Shown here: positions 11,592 through 22,799 of the stretch, piece by piece
Numbering within the stretch: the first letter of the stretch is position 1
Layout: the number at the start of each line of letters is the position of its first letter
NCBI RefSeq assembly: GCF_943734655.1
Contig: NC_071354.1
Span: 140,354,642 to 140,418,641 of the forward strand
Origin: Sabethes cyaneus
Taxonomy: Eukaryota > Arthropoda > Insecta > Diptera > Culicidae
Direction of reading: 5' to 3'
Length of the DNA stretch: 64,000 nucleotides
Position numbers and translations under genes: made by a program
Notes under the pieces: model-generated
What the model was told of the DNA's origin: nothing
Databases searched by the model: none
Seen by the model: only the letters and a program-made list of their open reading frames with translations

Positions 11592-11690
11592 ATGGAGAGA
11601 AGTAAAAGGGTGAAAAACAAGCTGACGTCAAACGGCGGAGGAAATCGCCACACGACGTGCTTCATAGGTTTTGTGATGCTGCTGGTGTGA
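11592..11690 (+). CDS. Speculative first coding exon (membrane anchor or signal segment)
   Basis: An ATG at 11592 lies 120 bp downstream of the candidate initiator. It opens a 32-codon frame: a basic start (MERSKRVKNK), a glycine-rich turn, and a hydrophobic end (CFIGFVMLLV), then TGA at 11688. A good donor sequence, GT/GTGAGA at 11687, precedes the stop. The frame may therefore be a spliced first exon encoding a signal anchor, with the rest of the gene elsewhere. No downstream exon was identified and the peptide matches no family I know. It could equally be a chance arrangement. Confidence 0.22.
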   Translation: MERSKRVKNKLTSNGGGNRHTTCFIGFVMLLV

Positions 11691-12265
11691 GATTGTCTCC
11701 TGCAGAATAAATTGACGCTTCCTCAGGTGGAGCTAATTTTGATGGCAACTGGATAACAATTGGAAGGAACTGATCGAATTATTCTAAAATTGGCGGATTT
11801 AGTCTGTTACCAAGAGAGTGTAGGCGATTTAGAGCTCTAAAGAGATTACAAAGAGTAAAAACAAAATGAAGGAAGCTAGTCGCAAAAAAAATAGTAAAAG
11901 TTGTGTGGAATCTATTTACGAAATATTTTAAATATTTATTCGTTTTATAAATTGCCCTTACATATACACTATTTCAGAATATTTTAATTTTGATATTTAA
12001 ATTAGAGAGTTTCTTAACGTACAATTGGACATTCCTTACTACGATAATATCAGTGCCGCATCGCGAGAAGTACTGCGCACGATGGTGGGAGCCACATCCA
12101 ATGGACTGGAAGAACATTGTCAGCACTAAGATGCTAGCTACAGTTGTAACGCATCAGTACTGTCATAAACTGTAATGTGCAGTTCATTGGATCGTTCTAA
12201 AACAATGGGTTGATGAAAAAATATCTGCAAGATTCTGATGTCACATTTACACAAGCCTCACTTGA
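11691..12265. other. No recognisable gene
   Basis: AT-rich sequence with short unsupported frames only. Confidence 0.35.
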
Positions 12266-12267
12266 AG

Positions 12268-12350
12268 CAAGCAGCGTATGATTCAGTCAATCGAAACGAA
12301 CTATGACACACTATGCTTGAATATGATTTCCCAAAACTGAGAAGACTCGG
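12268..12350 (+). pseudogene. RTE LINE scrap (RT domain A region)
   Basis: The plus strand reads AAYDSVNRNEL, a stop, then MLEYDFPKLRR. This corresponds to the DFKAAYDSVNRNELW..MLEYGFP block of RTE-clade reverse transcriptases. Both sides are degenerate and no further domain is readable. Confidence 0.55.
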
Positions 12351-12872
12351 ACGTAGAACCCTAGAGAGTTCCACAGCGTTTACACGTTTGAAGTTTTTCT
12401 TGGTTACTTCGCGTAGAATGAATCATTCATACGATACACGTAAAAGCCGTCATCCTCGACTGAACCTTACGTAGTTAGTGATTTTTTTTACCAAAGTTAC
12501 TAATTTCGGTTTTAATGATGGCGCTTTTGTCATCGGGTTTCTATCAAACTAGTTCATCTGCTGTCTAGGTCAACGTTTCAAGGATTTATTTCCTCGTCAT
12601 CAAGCAAAAGCATTTTTAACTAGTTTTTGTCAAGTATGTTTGAATGAATTTTTGTTATTATATGCAGACTGTTGTAGGTCCTTTCCTGTACACATCACAA
12701 TACGATTAGATAGTTAGCAAACACACAATCTGCCGAGAACTACGCGCTAAATTTCGAAAACTGACTGGCTTTTTCTGAGAACTTGGGTGCATTTATTCTC
12801 GTAGGCTATTGGGGTAGAATAACCCATTAGAAAAGCCGCCGGATTAATACCAACTTGAACTAAATTCCGATG

Positions 12873-13228
12873 AGGAACCATCCATATACCACGTGGATAG
12901 GTTAGAGGGGGGTGGGGGGTATGAAAATGTCCACGCTTGTCTACGGAAGGGGGGAAGGTGGTATGGGATATGTCACCGTGGACAAGTTTTTTCCATACAA
13001 AAAAATAGATATTAGAAAGAGAAATATAGATTTTATTATGCATATTAACATAAACCATTGATCGTTTGTTTTTAAACTCAAGGAAAGTGTTATCTTCTGA
13101 GGGATATGTGTACTGAGCATTACGAGAGCGCATATGTGGTATATTTTGCGCTTGCGTCAAATGTGGAGTGCAAATATAGCTGGTTGAAAATTGGTATTGT
13201 ATGTCCACGTGGTATCTGGATGGCCCCT
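12873..13228. mobile_element. Short Harbinger-like MITE (GGGGCCATCC termini)
   Basis: The left end AGGAACCATCCATATACC, followed by ACGTGGATAG, mirrors the right end GTCCACGTGGTATCTGG, followed by ATGGCCCCT. The interior shares the TTAGAGGGGGGTGGGGGGTA and CCACGCTTGTCTACGGAAGG blocks and a GAGCATTACGAGA block with the longer relative at 26556-27675. It is a 356-bp internally shortened member of the same family. It lies beside RTE sequence that resumes at 13229. The 169-codon minus-strand frame across it is not a gene. Confidence 0.7.
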
Positions 13229-13600
13229 GAGCACGGAACCAATTGACTACGATCATGTCTGATCAAGAACGAACGCGAGCGATTAACTGGTGGAAGTAGT
13301 TTTTCGATGAACGAAGTTTCAGAAGGAGGAGGAACGGCAATAAACCTAGGAATGCCCGATGGAGAATGTAGTGCCCCAAAATCTGATCTATATGTAGTTA
13401 AACGATAAATATGTCTCTCTCTCCTCTGCTCTGTATTTTCTCTCTCTCTCCTCTGCATTTTCTCTCTTTCTCTATCTTTTTCGCGGTCTCTTTCTCTCTC
13501 ACTCCCTTTCTCGCTCTTCATCTTAAAATCTGGGAAGAATAGGGAATGAATTTTACAAAAAGTGTGATCAACTGCAATGCTGCAACTATCGCGGTAATAA
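13229..13600 (+). pseudogene. RTE LINE scraps flanking a CT-rich microsatellite
   Basis: The segment 13232-13375 contains ACCAATTGACTACGATC, a GATTAACTGGTGGAAG block (W.WWK) and AATAAACCTAGGAATGCCCG, all matching the pre-RT linker of the RTE copies at 2179 and 53190. After a microsatellite, 13530-13600 (CTGCAACTATCGCGG) matches the NYRG region. The MITE at 13601 then interrupts it. It is heavily degraded. Confidence 0.55.
13411..13520. repeat. Interrupted (CT)n microsatellite
   Basis: Runs of CTCTCTCT separated by TGCTCTGTATTT-like interruptions span about 110 bp inside RTE-derived sequence. Confidence 0.85.
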
Positions 13601-13797
13601 AGGTGCGTTTAGACTGAGCAAATTCTTGGCAACATGTGCAATGCAACATGCGAAATTCGACATGTTGCTAGTTGTTGCTTAACGTTGCTTCTGTCGCCAC
13701 CTAAATCCTTGTGATACGTAGCTATAGTTGCATTGAAACATCGGGCAATAGTTAGGAAAAGGTTGCATGCCACATGTTGCCAATCTAAACGCACCCT
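13601..13797. mobile_element. MITE with AGGTGCGTTTAGA termini
   Basis: The left end AGGTGCGTTTAGA and right end TCTAAACGCACCCT are inverted. Further in, GGCAACATGTGCAATGCAAC pairs with the reverse complement of GTTGCATGCCACATGTTGCC. The left arm carries a short extra stretch that offsets the pairing. The total length is 197 bp and it is non-coding. It interrupts RTE scrap sequence, which appears to resume after 13798. The flanks contain TAATAA/TAATGC-like sequence, so the target duplication is unresolved. Confidence 0.75.
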
Positions 13798-13857
13798 AAT
13801 GCTAATAAATTGCATGAAGCACTGTTTAGGGAGACCTTCACTGTTCATCTAGACAAC

Positions 13858-13925
13858 GTTTGTTTGTACAAAAATATCAAGGTTTTATGACCCTACTGAC
13901 ATACTTCACCTAGAATATACAAGCC
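13858..13925 (-). mobile_element. 3'-UTR fragment of the CR1/Jockey-type LINE
   Basis: On the plus strand, TTTGTACAAAAATATCAAGG followed by CCTACTGACATACTT matches the 3' end of the LINE copy at 16103 (TTTGTATAAAAATATCAACA, CCTACTGATACACTT). It is a short 3' remnant in the same orientation as the two larger copies. Confidence 0.6.
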
Positions 13926-14298
13926 TCGATTTTGCTCATGTAAAGCATAGAGAGGCAGAGCAATCTGCATCTCACAACGACCAACATCTTTCGTTTTCTG
14001 TTCAACCGTTTGCTCTCCCTCAGAATGACACGTGAACACTGTTTTCTCTTACGATTACTCATCTTGCGTAGAAGGAGCACAACTAAAAGCAGAGTTAATC
14101 TTTTCTTCGCACACTTAAGACACGAGACTAAGGAGAATATCTGAAACGGTTTGGTCCATGACCTTGAGAGCATGCATTCAGTAGTGCTCCGGCAGAAAAA
14201 GACAGATGAAATCAAACTGATGCTCATTCATGCTCCGCCCCATGGCAGCCAAGTACAGCAAAAACAAAGAAACTTGTCGCTTGTCGGAGATGGTAACA

Positions 14299-14368
<70 letters not shown>

Positions 14369-14639
14369 AATCGATTTGTCTTCTGAGTTTTGCCAGTAAA
14401 AACGCGGGGATTCTGGCCTGATTTTTGAATAGGTCCTAACTGCACGACGATGCAAATACACTTGAACGTATGCTCGCATGAAATGGTTGCTGGCGTTATA
14501 AACTAGCTAAACGTTAATAAAAATATTATTGAAATTTTTCTGCAGCCGTGAGAAGCATAAGAGAGGAGACATGATGAGAATCTCCGATTTGCAGTTCGGA
14601 CCAAAAGTCACGCGAGAATTGAAAATTTTACAGAGTAAG
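13926..14639. other. No gene; contains a pure (GA)n run
   Basis: The stretch 13926-14290 has a basic 105-codon minus-strand frame with no recognisable domain. The frames over 14150-14480 simply translate the (GA)n run. Confidence 0.4.
14302..14366 (+). repeat. Perfect (GA)n microsatellite, 65 bp
   Basis: About 32 uninterrupted GA units. The purity suggests recent expansion and length polymorphism. Confidence 0.98.
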
Positions 14640-15425
14640 GCATAAGCCTGGTACGAGCTAGTATCAGCAATCATATGAAAACCTCGTGGCTAAAGTTGAA
14701 GTCGAAGCAGGATTTAAAGCGATTGAAGTGGCGCCGCAGAGTGGTGATCGTACTAAAGCTGCTGTAGTTGGTTCGCCGAAGCGATACGGGCAAAAAAGGA
14801 CCATTGCGTAGAGTAAGACTTTGAGCGTGTATGTTAGTTAGGTGTTAGGTTAGCGAGAATACATGGGTAATCCACTCTCTAGGTCAGCACTCTCTAGGTG
14901 AGGAGTATTCAAGAAATCCAAATCATTGAGTCTGTAGCGTTGTTCATAGCAAAGCAGCTGTAAGGGGCCGTTCCAAGGCAATCTCCGAAGAGTGAAACGG
15001 ATGATTCTGCGCTGCACTGGCTCCATTCGCTCAAATCCATTTTGGTAGTAAGAACCCCACACTGGAGCGCAGTACTCAAAATTGGAGCGGACTAGTGAAC
15101 AGTAGAGAGCTTTGAGACAATCGATGACTTAGAAGTTCTTGGCCATTCGCATGATAAATCCCAGGTTCTGCAGGCCTTGTCGACAATGATTGCGAAGTCC
15201 TGTTTGAAATCGAGCTTAGAGACATGCAGTATTCCCAAGTCCTTTACACAATTTTCGGGGCATAGGCACGCAGCATGCGGTTATCTAGGCACCATTTCGC
15301 AAAAATTGACAGCTGCTCCTGCAAAAACGTAAATTTATTTCCTGCAAATTTAGCGATTGCAATTTAATGGTTCAAGATTGGTTGAAGATTGGATTAGAAG
15401 ATTGGTTGTTGTGGACCGCTTAAGC
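14640..15425 (-). pseudogene. CR1/Jockey-type LINE, internally deleted copy 1
   Basis: On the minus strand the frames show SNFEYCAPVW-like, NGFERMEPVQRR, RRLPWNGPLQL and YEQRYRLNDLDFLNT blocks. These are co-linear with 16157-16900 of the second copy. A GAAGATTGGTTGTTGTGGACC block at 15394 corresponds to 17312 in copy 2, yet only about 470 bp separate landmarks that are about 800 bp apart there. Roughly 370 bp of RT sequence are therefore missing, including the catalytic region. It is non-functional. The clade call (CR1 versus Jockey) rests on motif style only. Confidence 0.8.
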
Positions 15426-15727
15426 ATGACGTTAGTAGTTTACAGTAGGCCGGACACTGTAAGAATTCCGAACGACGAAAATCGTTCTCTTCAGCAATCT
15501 TTGATTTGGGTTATTATAAATCAAATTATGTTTTATTGGACCTAGTTTGTGTTACGATCGGTTACAAAAACCACCATTGTGTCATGTTTTTAACCAGAAT
15601 GTAACGAAGCGTGTTATGAGTAAAATATTTCGTGTGACGCAAGTTTGTTCACATTTTTAACAAATTTCATAAAAATATCAACTGGAGCTACAATTTCGTA
15701 GTAATTCACCATTATAAGTGCCATAAT
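15426..15727. other. No recognisable gene
   Basis: AT-rich sequence between the LINE copy and the foldback element; nothing supported. Confidence 0.35.
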
Positions 15728-15735
15728 AAGTGATA

Positions 15736-18231
15736 GGACTGGTACCGAATGGCCAAAACGAAAAATGGCCGAAATCCAAATGGCCGAATCAGGAAAGACT
15801 GAATCACGAATAGCCGAATCACGAAACCCGGCCTTTCGGCCCCCCCCCCCTCGCAGAAACCACTACTATTTAGGTGCATACATTTTCCTAGGCTTACTGA
15901 CTAGTAGGGATTATCCCTTAGTTAAGTTCGAACGAGCGGCAGCGAGTAAGGACAGCATATACCCAACATTTGTGCAGACTGGAATCCGTCATTATTTTCG
16001 GCCGAATATGACGTTCGGCCATTCGTGTTTCAACCTTTTGTGATTCGGCCATTTTGGATTCGGCCATTTGTAATTCGGTCGTTCGTGATTGGGCCATTAT
16101 TTGTTTATTTGTATAAAAATATCAACAGGCCTACTGGCCCTACTGATACACTTAAACTAGAATCTACGTGCTAGTGCCAGGAAACGAGTTTTCAGTACCT
16201 CGCGGCTGACGTTTAAGTCGAAGCTATGTGTAAATCGATTGAAATGGCGTTGCAGACCGATAATTGTGCTAAATGTGCTATAGTTGGTTCGCCGATGCGG
16301 TACATGCAGAAATGGACCGTTGCGTAGAACACGACTTTGGGCGTATATGTTGAGGTTTGCGAGTAGACACGGGCAATCTACTCTCGAGGTCAGCATGTCG
16401 GCGACAGCCATTGCTCTGATGACGTCGCGACGAGTGTTCAACGGCTCAAGATCGATGAGTCTGCAGCGTTGTTCATAGTAGGGCAGCTGAAAGGGGTCGT
16501 TCCAGGGCAGTCTTCGAAGTGCAAAACGTATGAATCAGCGCTGCACTGACTCGATTCGGTCAACTCCATTTTGGTAGTACGGACTCCACACAGGAGCGCA
16601 GTACTCAAGGTTGGACCGGACAAGAGCACAGTAGAGGGCTTTGAGGCAGTAGATGTCGTTGAAGTTCTTGGCGATCCGCATGATAAATCCCAGATTCCTG
16701 CAGGCCTTATCGACAATACATGCGATGTGCTGTTTGAAGTCGAGCTTAGAGTCAAGCAGTATTCCCAAGTCCTTGACACAATTTTCGCGGCGTAGAGGCA
16801 CGTCTGATAGAATGTAGTCGAAAACAAGAGGGTTCAATTTCCTTGAGAATGTAATTATTTCACATTTGTCGGAATTTAGCAGCATGCGGTTGTCTGTGCA
16901 CCATTTTGCAAAAATCAGTAGCTGCTCTTGCAGGAATGCGGCGTCGGACGGACTATCGACTTTAGCATACAGCTTCAGATCATCGGCAAAAGAGAGTCGC
17001 GGGCATTTAAGCAGGAAGTTGACGTCGTTGAAGTAGATGAGGAAAACCAGAGGTCCGAGATGGCTACCTTGTGGAATTCCAGAGTTTGTAGTGAAAGGTC
17101 TGGAGGTGAACCCGTCGATGCTAACTTCTAGGTGGCGATCGGAGAGGTAGGAATTAAACTATCGTAGCAACGAGCCTCCGATTTCGAGTTTGTCCAGTGT
17201 GGCGATGGCGATTCGATGGTTCAATTTGTCGAAGGGCAGCGGGAAGGTCCGTGTAAATAACGTCCGTCTGCGACCGGTCGTCAAAACTTTTTATCACGTC
17301 GGACGTAAGAGTTAGAAGATTGGTTGTCGTGGACCGCTGGGGCATAAAGCCGTGTTGATCGTTTACGACATATTGCTTAAAGAATGCAAATACAGGTGCG
17401 TACACAACAAGCTCGAACAGTTTTGATATTGAGTTTATTGCAGAGATGCCGCGATAGTTATTCACATTTCTCCTATTCCCCTTTTTATGAACAGGAAACA
17501 TGTATGCCGAGTTTCATATGTGGCGCATCGGAGCAGCCAAGGCGTTGATACACTGTTTCAGCAGAACAGACGGAATACCATCCGGTCCAGAAGAACGAGA
17601 GGATTTTAGTGTCGCGGCGGCTGATATGACCATCTCGTCGTCGATGGAAAGGTGAGCTAAACAATTGCTAAGTACGGGGACGCACTGGATGGCTGCGGAA
17701 ATTTCTTCTCTTGTCAATCTTTCGTCAGTAAATACGCTGGAGAATTTCCGCGCGAATAGTTGGGAAATCTGTTCTGTGTTACTGGCAGTTTCACTACCCA
17801 GGAACATAACCGAAGGAAGCCCGTTGTCCTTCCGCTGTTCGTTGACGTGCTTCCAAAAGGATTTGGGACTCCTTTTCAGTCTACGTTCGATGTTGCTCAG
17901 GTAGTTCCGGAAACAGGAGCGACTCAATCGTTTGTAACGCGTGTTGATCGACAAGTAGTGGTTACGGAGTGGCAACGTTCGATGTTTTGAAAATTTATTG
18001 AGAGCGGTCTTTCTCTCGGATTTCAGACGTCGTAACATAGCGTTTACCAAGGGTATCTGCTTCAGAGCGGGCGTGGTTCTTTTTGGGACATGTCGATCGA
18101 TAGCGTAGTTCAGGATATTGGAGAATGTCATTGCGGCAGAATTAACATCATCCATCAGAAATATTATGCCATTTTTTATTTCGGCCATTTTTGTTTCGGC
18201 TATTCGTGATTCGGTCAATCGTAGGTAATCC
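15736..18231. mobile_element. Foldback element with GGCCGAAT tandem arms, split by a LINE
   Basis: The left arm (15745-15850) is built from degenerate units ATGGCCGAATCACGA. The right arm (16000-16102 and 18168-18223) has the same units inverted (TTCGTGATTCGGCCAT). Between the arms lie about 150 bp of unrelated sequence and a poly-C run. An 8-bp direct repeat AAGTGATA flanks the whole unit (15728-15735 and 18232-18239). The right arm is interrupted by a 2.06-kb LINE (16103-18167) flanked by GCCATTATTT and GCCATTTTTT. Without the LINE the element is about 431 bp. The 8-bp target duplication suggests hAT-type mobilisation (inference). A solo arm of the family lies at 54340-54435. Confidence 0.75.
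16103..18167 (-). pseudogene. CR1/Jockey-type LINE, 5'-truncated copy 2
   Basis: Reading the minus strand: a pre-RT region from 18155 (DDVNSAAMTFSNILNYAIDR, later KSFWKHVNEQRK and SSGPDGIPS near 17590). Then come RT blocks VHKKGN and NNYRGISAINSISKLFE (about 17450), DQHGFMPQRSTTTNLL (about 17350), the thumb CVKDLGILLDSKLDFKQH (about 16760), and the C-terminal RRLPWNDPFQLPYYEQRCR region to a stop near 16157. About 20 residues before the first RT motif are deleted around 17510. Frames are broken between 17220 and 16890, where the catalytic box should lie. The 3' tail contains CAAATAAACAAAT. It is non-functional but the better of the two copies. Confidence 0.85.
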
Positions 18232-18239
18232 AAGTGATA

Positions 18240-21187
18240 AGTATCTTTATATATAAAATATTGTATAAATATCAATCAGATGCGATTTTACAGTTCTCTT
18301 TGATTACAAATTTCTATAAAAGTCATGAATCTGAATCTTATTTTTAGGTCAGAGCGCAAACTTAACACTAATAGTTAAGATTCTGATAGTAAGTTGGACA
18401 ATCAATATGCTCGGGGCTTTCAGTACATTAGAATAGTAGAAACGTGTCAGTAACAAAAATGTCTGATTCCAGTGAGTGGCAAAAGCTGCCAATGGAATTC
18501 GTTTCCTCTTCCGTTTTCCTTTGTTTCAAAATATCCACTCCTTAGTTTGGGTCCGGTAAAATGAGTACACAAAACCTTTCTTCTAGTCGTGTAGACACAA
18601 AATGCTGCGAATCTCTAGGCTTGCATGCACGACAGGAAACGTCGAATGAATGAATGAATGTCAATTATGAATGAAAAAGTTTCACCAGTTTAGTCCCACA
18701 ACGGCCACACTCACACATATGGCTAGCGTTTACCGAGCTAGTTGACTTGGTGATATTTTTCTACAGCCGGACTTTTTCATCGTTCTTTGCATATTTATGT
18801 AGAGCGAGCGTGACTCGGTTGCAAAACTTCCATTCAACGACCTCCGCAATTTCAATGCACAGCGATTTGGTAGTTGGCCGTTCATGCCAACTGAGCGCTC
18901 GGGCCAGTATGCGAACCATACTGGCATGACTGATGTGTGGACTGTACAATAACCAGGCCAATCAAGAATTCGATTGATTTAACAAATTCTATTTTAAGAA
19001 GCATATTTCCATTTAAACGACTGTTTGCTAAGCCCGTGCACAGAAACGCAGTATGTTGGGGTCAAATGATACCAGTCCAGGCAGTATAGCCAGCCGTATA
19101 AGAAAATAAAATTTTTGCCAATACAATTCGGCAGGGTATTAATTGGCAGAAAACTTTCGAAACGGAAATGGTTTCGTGTTTTTATACCACTCGTTTTGCT
19201 GTCGTTTCCAGACTATTAGCATAAGTGGATCGAAACGTGATAAGATCATTATGTCACTAGAAAATAGTGAAACATTCAAACTTATGGGATCAGACGAGGT
19301 ATTTTGGAATGTTTCAAGAACTAGGAAGTGATTACAGCAGTAATAAATTCCTCTTAACGAACGTTCTCTACTATAAATTGCCAAAGAAAAAGGAAATTAC
19401 CGATATTCTATTTATATTCAAAACATATAACGGTCGATTGCTTACTGTGATAATGAAGATAACATTTGTGAGTTAACATAATTTAATTTATTTTAAAAAT
19501 TTTAATTTAATTTTAAAGGACGGGTAAGCTCTTGCACTAAAATATTGTTAGCTCCGTCGAACCCTGCACTATAAATCAAAGCTAGACTGTCAAAGTAGAC
19601 AGAAGTCTAGCTGTCATATTTAATCGTATTCGCAATGAACATCTCTCGAGTATAACATGTGATACGATAATTTGCTGCAATTTTAGGACACAATACAATT
19701 ATATTTCACTTCAAAACAGTTTTTAAAACGAATAATTTTCAGTCGAACATAATCACCGGTGCCTGGCTGTCAGCTCGTAATTAATCATGTGTCTTCATCA
19801 CGATGTTTTCGTACCGTCTGTCCCTTCCGTCGGCAACCATTTGTCGTTTCAGCCAGTAAACTCCAGACGCCAGACTGAAGTATGAATGGAAGCTTTTGCA
19901 ACTACATTACAAAAAAAAACACACTTATACACACTGGTTATTATCGAGAAACAATCAGTATAGGAAGATAAATAGGTTTTCAAAAAGTTTGCAATAAATT
20001 TTAATTTCATCCGAACAAAAAGTCATATTAAGCCAGCAGGCCCCAGAAGGCTGTCTGCTGTGTATCCCGAAAGATAAAAAGTAAACGGCACAAAAAGAAT
20101 GAATAAAACAAAAACACAAACCGGAAGTTGTTTCGCAAAGAAACTTCATCCGCACCCGGAGGAGTGAATGTGTTTCTTTTTACCATTGTCTGATATTCCC
20201 GGCTCGGGTGCCGGATGGTGGCCTGCACGAAAGCCTACTGTCAGATAACAGTGGCAGCAGACGTGCACCAGTGGGCTAGAACACGCACTTTCAGTCGAAA
20301 TTGTTTACGAAATACCTTGGATAAGGTAAGGTAATCTAAATTGACGGTCAATTGTCTCCTGCTGGCTGGCGTGACAAAGAAAGCACCGGATGAGCGACAC
20401 CATCGGTTGGACAACATATGGTCCGAGATTGAGACAATTGTCGGTGCAAGATGGCAACAAACAGTATCACCATACTTGCACACCTAAGTGAAGTTTTATT
20501 CGAACTCTTGTTGAACAAAAAGCTATCGCTACAAAAATTCAACATATTTTGGGACACTAATGTGCCAATATAATAATGAACTTTGTCAATGAATCATAAA
20601 CTAACAATCCAATAACATCCAAGTAATCTAAACTGCAAATTTGGTTTGATATAAGTGGCGGTATGTTTATCTAATGATTGGAGTAAAGATAACTAAGAAA
20701 GTCTAGAAAAGCTATAATAAAACAATGGTTACGTAACTCAATAATACAGGGGTATCTGGAGTCATTCAACCAAATCCTTTCTTCGGTAATTGAAATTCAA
20801 GTAAAACAGTCGTCGAAACGAGAATATGGTTTAATAATGACAGCTAAACGACAGACAGTAATGTGCTTTGGCCATTCTTTTATTATTTCTTTAGATAAGT
20901 TGACACAACTACTGTTGGTGAAAATACACAAACTTCAGTCGTAGAATTCCAGTAAACGGCTTGACTTTATACAAAATTGGTATTCAAATGCGAAAAACTT
21001 TGTTTTAATACTTTATCAGCATATATTACAGTTAAGCGGATTAACTGAATGTTCAGTTAGTTTCAGTTTTACTCATTTCACGGGGTACTCCCAAGTAACA
21101 AAGTTAGTTTTATTGCACTTTTATTGCGGTTTTAATGACCAATTTTGATCATAAAAGCAATCATAAGTGGAAATGGAACAGCTGTAA
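18240..21187. other. No recognisable gene
   Basis: AT-rich anonymous DNA. A minus-strand frame of 66 codons at 18761-18961 (VRILARALSWHERPTTK...) looks less biased than its neighbours but matches nothing I know. A perfect 9-bp hairpin GCCAGTATG/CATACTGGC lies within it at 18903-18925. A second hairpin AGCTAGACT/AGTCTAGCT lies near 19580-19615. Confidence 0.35.
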
Positions 21188-22129
21188 AGGGTGTCCCACA
21201 TTAAATTGCATCATGGAAAAAAACGCTGTAGAAAATTACCCATTGTATATTTTTTCTTAACAATTTGTATGGAAGTAGTTTAGAGTGTATTGTTTACACT
21301 GTATTTTTGTCGCTGTCAGTTTTTCGAAAATTGAAAAAAATGGCGTCACCCGAAAAGCAACGTTGCGACTTGATTTTGCGCAAGCACCAGAAAGTCCACA
21401 ACTCTCTCATCGGGATATCGGAAAACAACTCGGAATCGTGCAGTCAATGGCGAGTCGTGCGATTAAACGTTACTACAGAACTCTGAGCATCGAACGGCAA
21501 GAGAAATGCGGCCTGAATGGATATGCTACTCGTGATCAGGATCAAAAGCGTGTCGTGAAAGCGTTTAGCCAAAAAGCCAAGGACCGGGAGGGACTGCATA
21601 CGTAAAAAGTACAGAAGGCTGCAAACCATGCCGAACGGCAAAATACGATGGTAAAGTCACTGTGCGCCCAGATGCTGACGAAGTCGCATTGTCTGATCAT
21701 GGATGACGACACTTACGTCAAGACGGACTTCCAGCAGCTTCCGGGCTACTGTTCTTCACCGCCCAAAACAAGTTTGATGTTCCGGGAAAAATAATGAAGC
21801 AGAAACTTTCAAAGTTTGCCAAGAAATATATGATTTGGCAAGTAATCTGCTTATGTGGCAACTATCGGGATTACCGGGACTGTAAACGGGCAGACCTACT
21901 TTAAGGAGTCTCTACAGAAACATCTGTTTCCTGATCTTCTGGCCGGATCCAGCTTCGTGCCACAATTCAAAGGATGTCTTGGAGCGGTACGAAGCCAACG
22001 GGGTCACTTTTGTACTCAAGGACATGAACCTCCCCAACGCACTGGAACCAGGGCCGGCGCTAGCCAATTTGTCGCTCCACGCAAATTCTTAAAATGGCGC
22101 CCCCAGAACAAATGAAAAACAGCCGGGGT

Positions 22130-22530
22130 TGCTGTGTGCTGACATTTTGCTACCTACACCCTCGCAAACGCACAGTCTCGTAGCGTCTTTCTGCATAACC
22201 ACTCACAAGGCAAACAACTCGTGAGCAGCCAGCTGCCCGTAAGGGCTAGCGGCACGCTGGGGTTCAGATTTTGCATTACTTTTTGTTTTCTTCTTCATTT
22301 TACGCCCTCGATTCTATACGCGGTTGGGAGTGTAAGTCCTCGCGAGTCATCGGTATCAGTTATTCAGGCTGCAATTACATGCAAGAGCGACGCCCCTGGC
22401 TGTTAGCTAAAAAGAGCGGGAATCCGAAAGGAATGCTTATGCCGGCGTTTTCATTAGAAAGAGTACGCGTGTGTGAGAAAATTAGACCACACACGTGCAG
22501 GCCTCGCAACACTGGTCAGTCAACCGCCAT
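22130..22530 (+). repeat. About 400-bp dispersed repeat (copy 1)
   Basis: This is collinear with 32960-33360. Shared blocks include GCTGTGTGCWGACATTYTGC, CAGCTGCCCGT, TTCTTCTTCA, TCCGAAAGG and ATGCTTAT, and AATTAGA followed by CACACACGTG-like sequence. It lies inside the hAT-like element and may be part of its body. Similarity is roughly 70 per cent by eye. No conserved reading frame was seen. Confidence 0.65.
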
Positions 22531-22799
22531 TTCTTTTGAATAATTGTCGGTTTCTTGAAACCCATTATTAGAATGATAAACCTTCAAAAACGAAAAAGTT
22601 CGGTTCATATTTCCTGTTACTTCAGAAACTTCGTCCTCATACCTTGCTATTTCATCGAAGATGAATCTGCTGCTTGCGGATTCTGAAGAGATTCGAAAAT
22701 CTCTCCCGAAAAATTTCTAAATAATTTAACATCAAATAATGTAAATGCCACTTTCCCACCACGTTTATCTGAATGTTTTGATTGTTGTGTTTTGTTGCG

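Noticed and set aside
12747..13256. 169-codon minus-strand frame as a gene
   Set aside because: It runs across both inverted ends of the Harbinger-like MITE and has no recognisable domain.
14151..14479. Frames encoding RE or SL repeats
   Set aside because: Translations of the (GA)n microsatellite.
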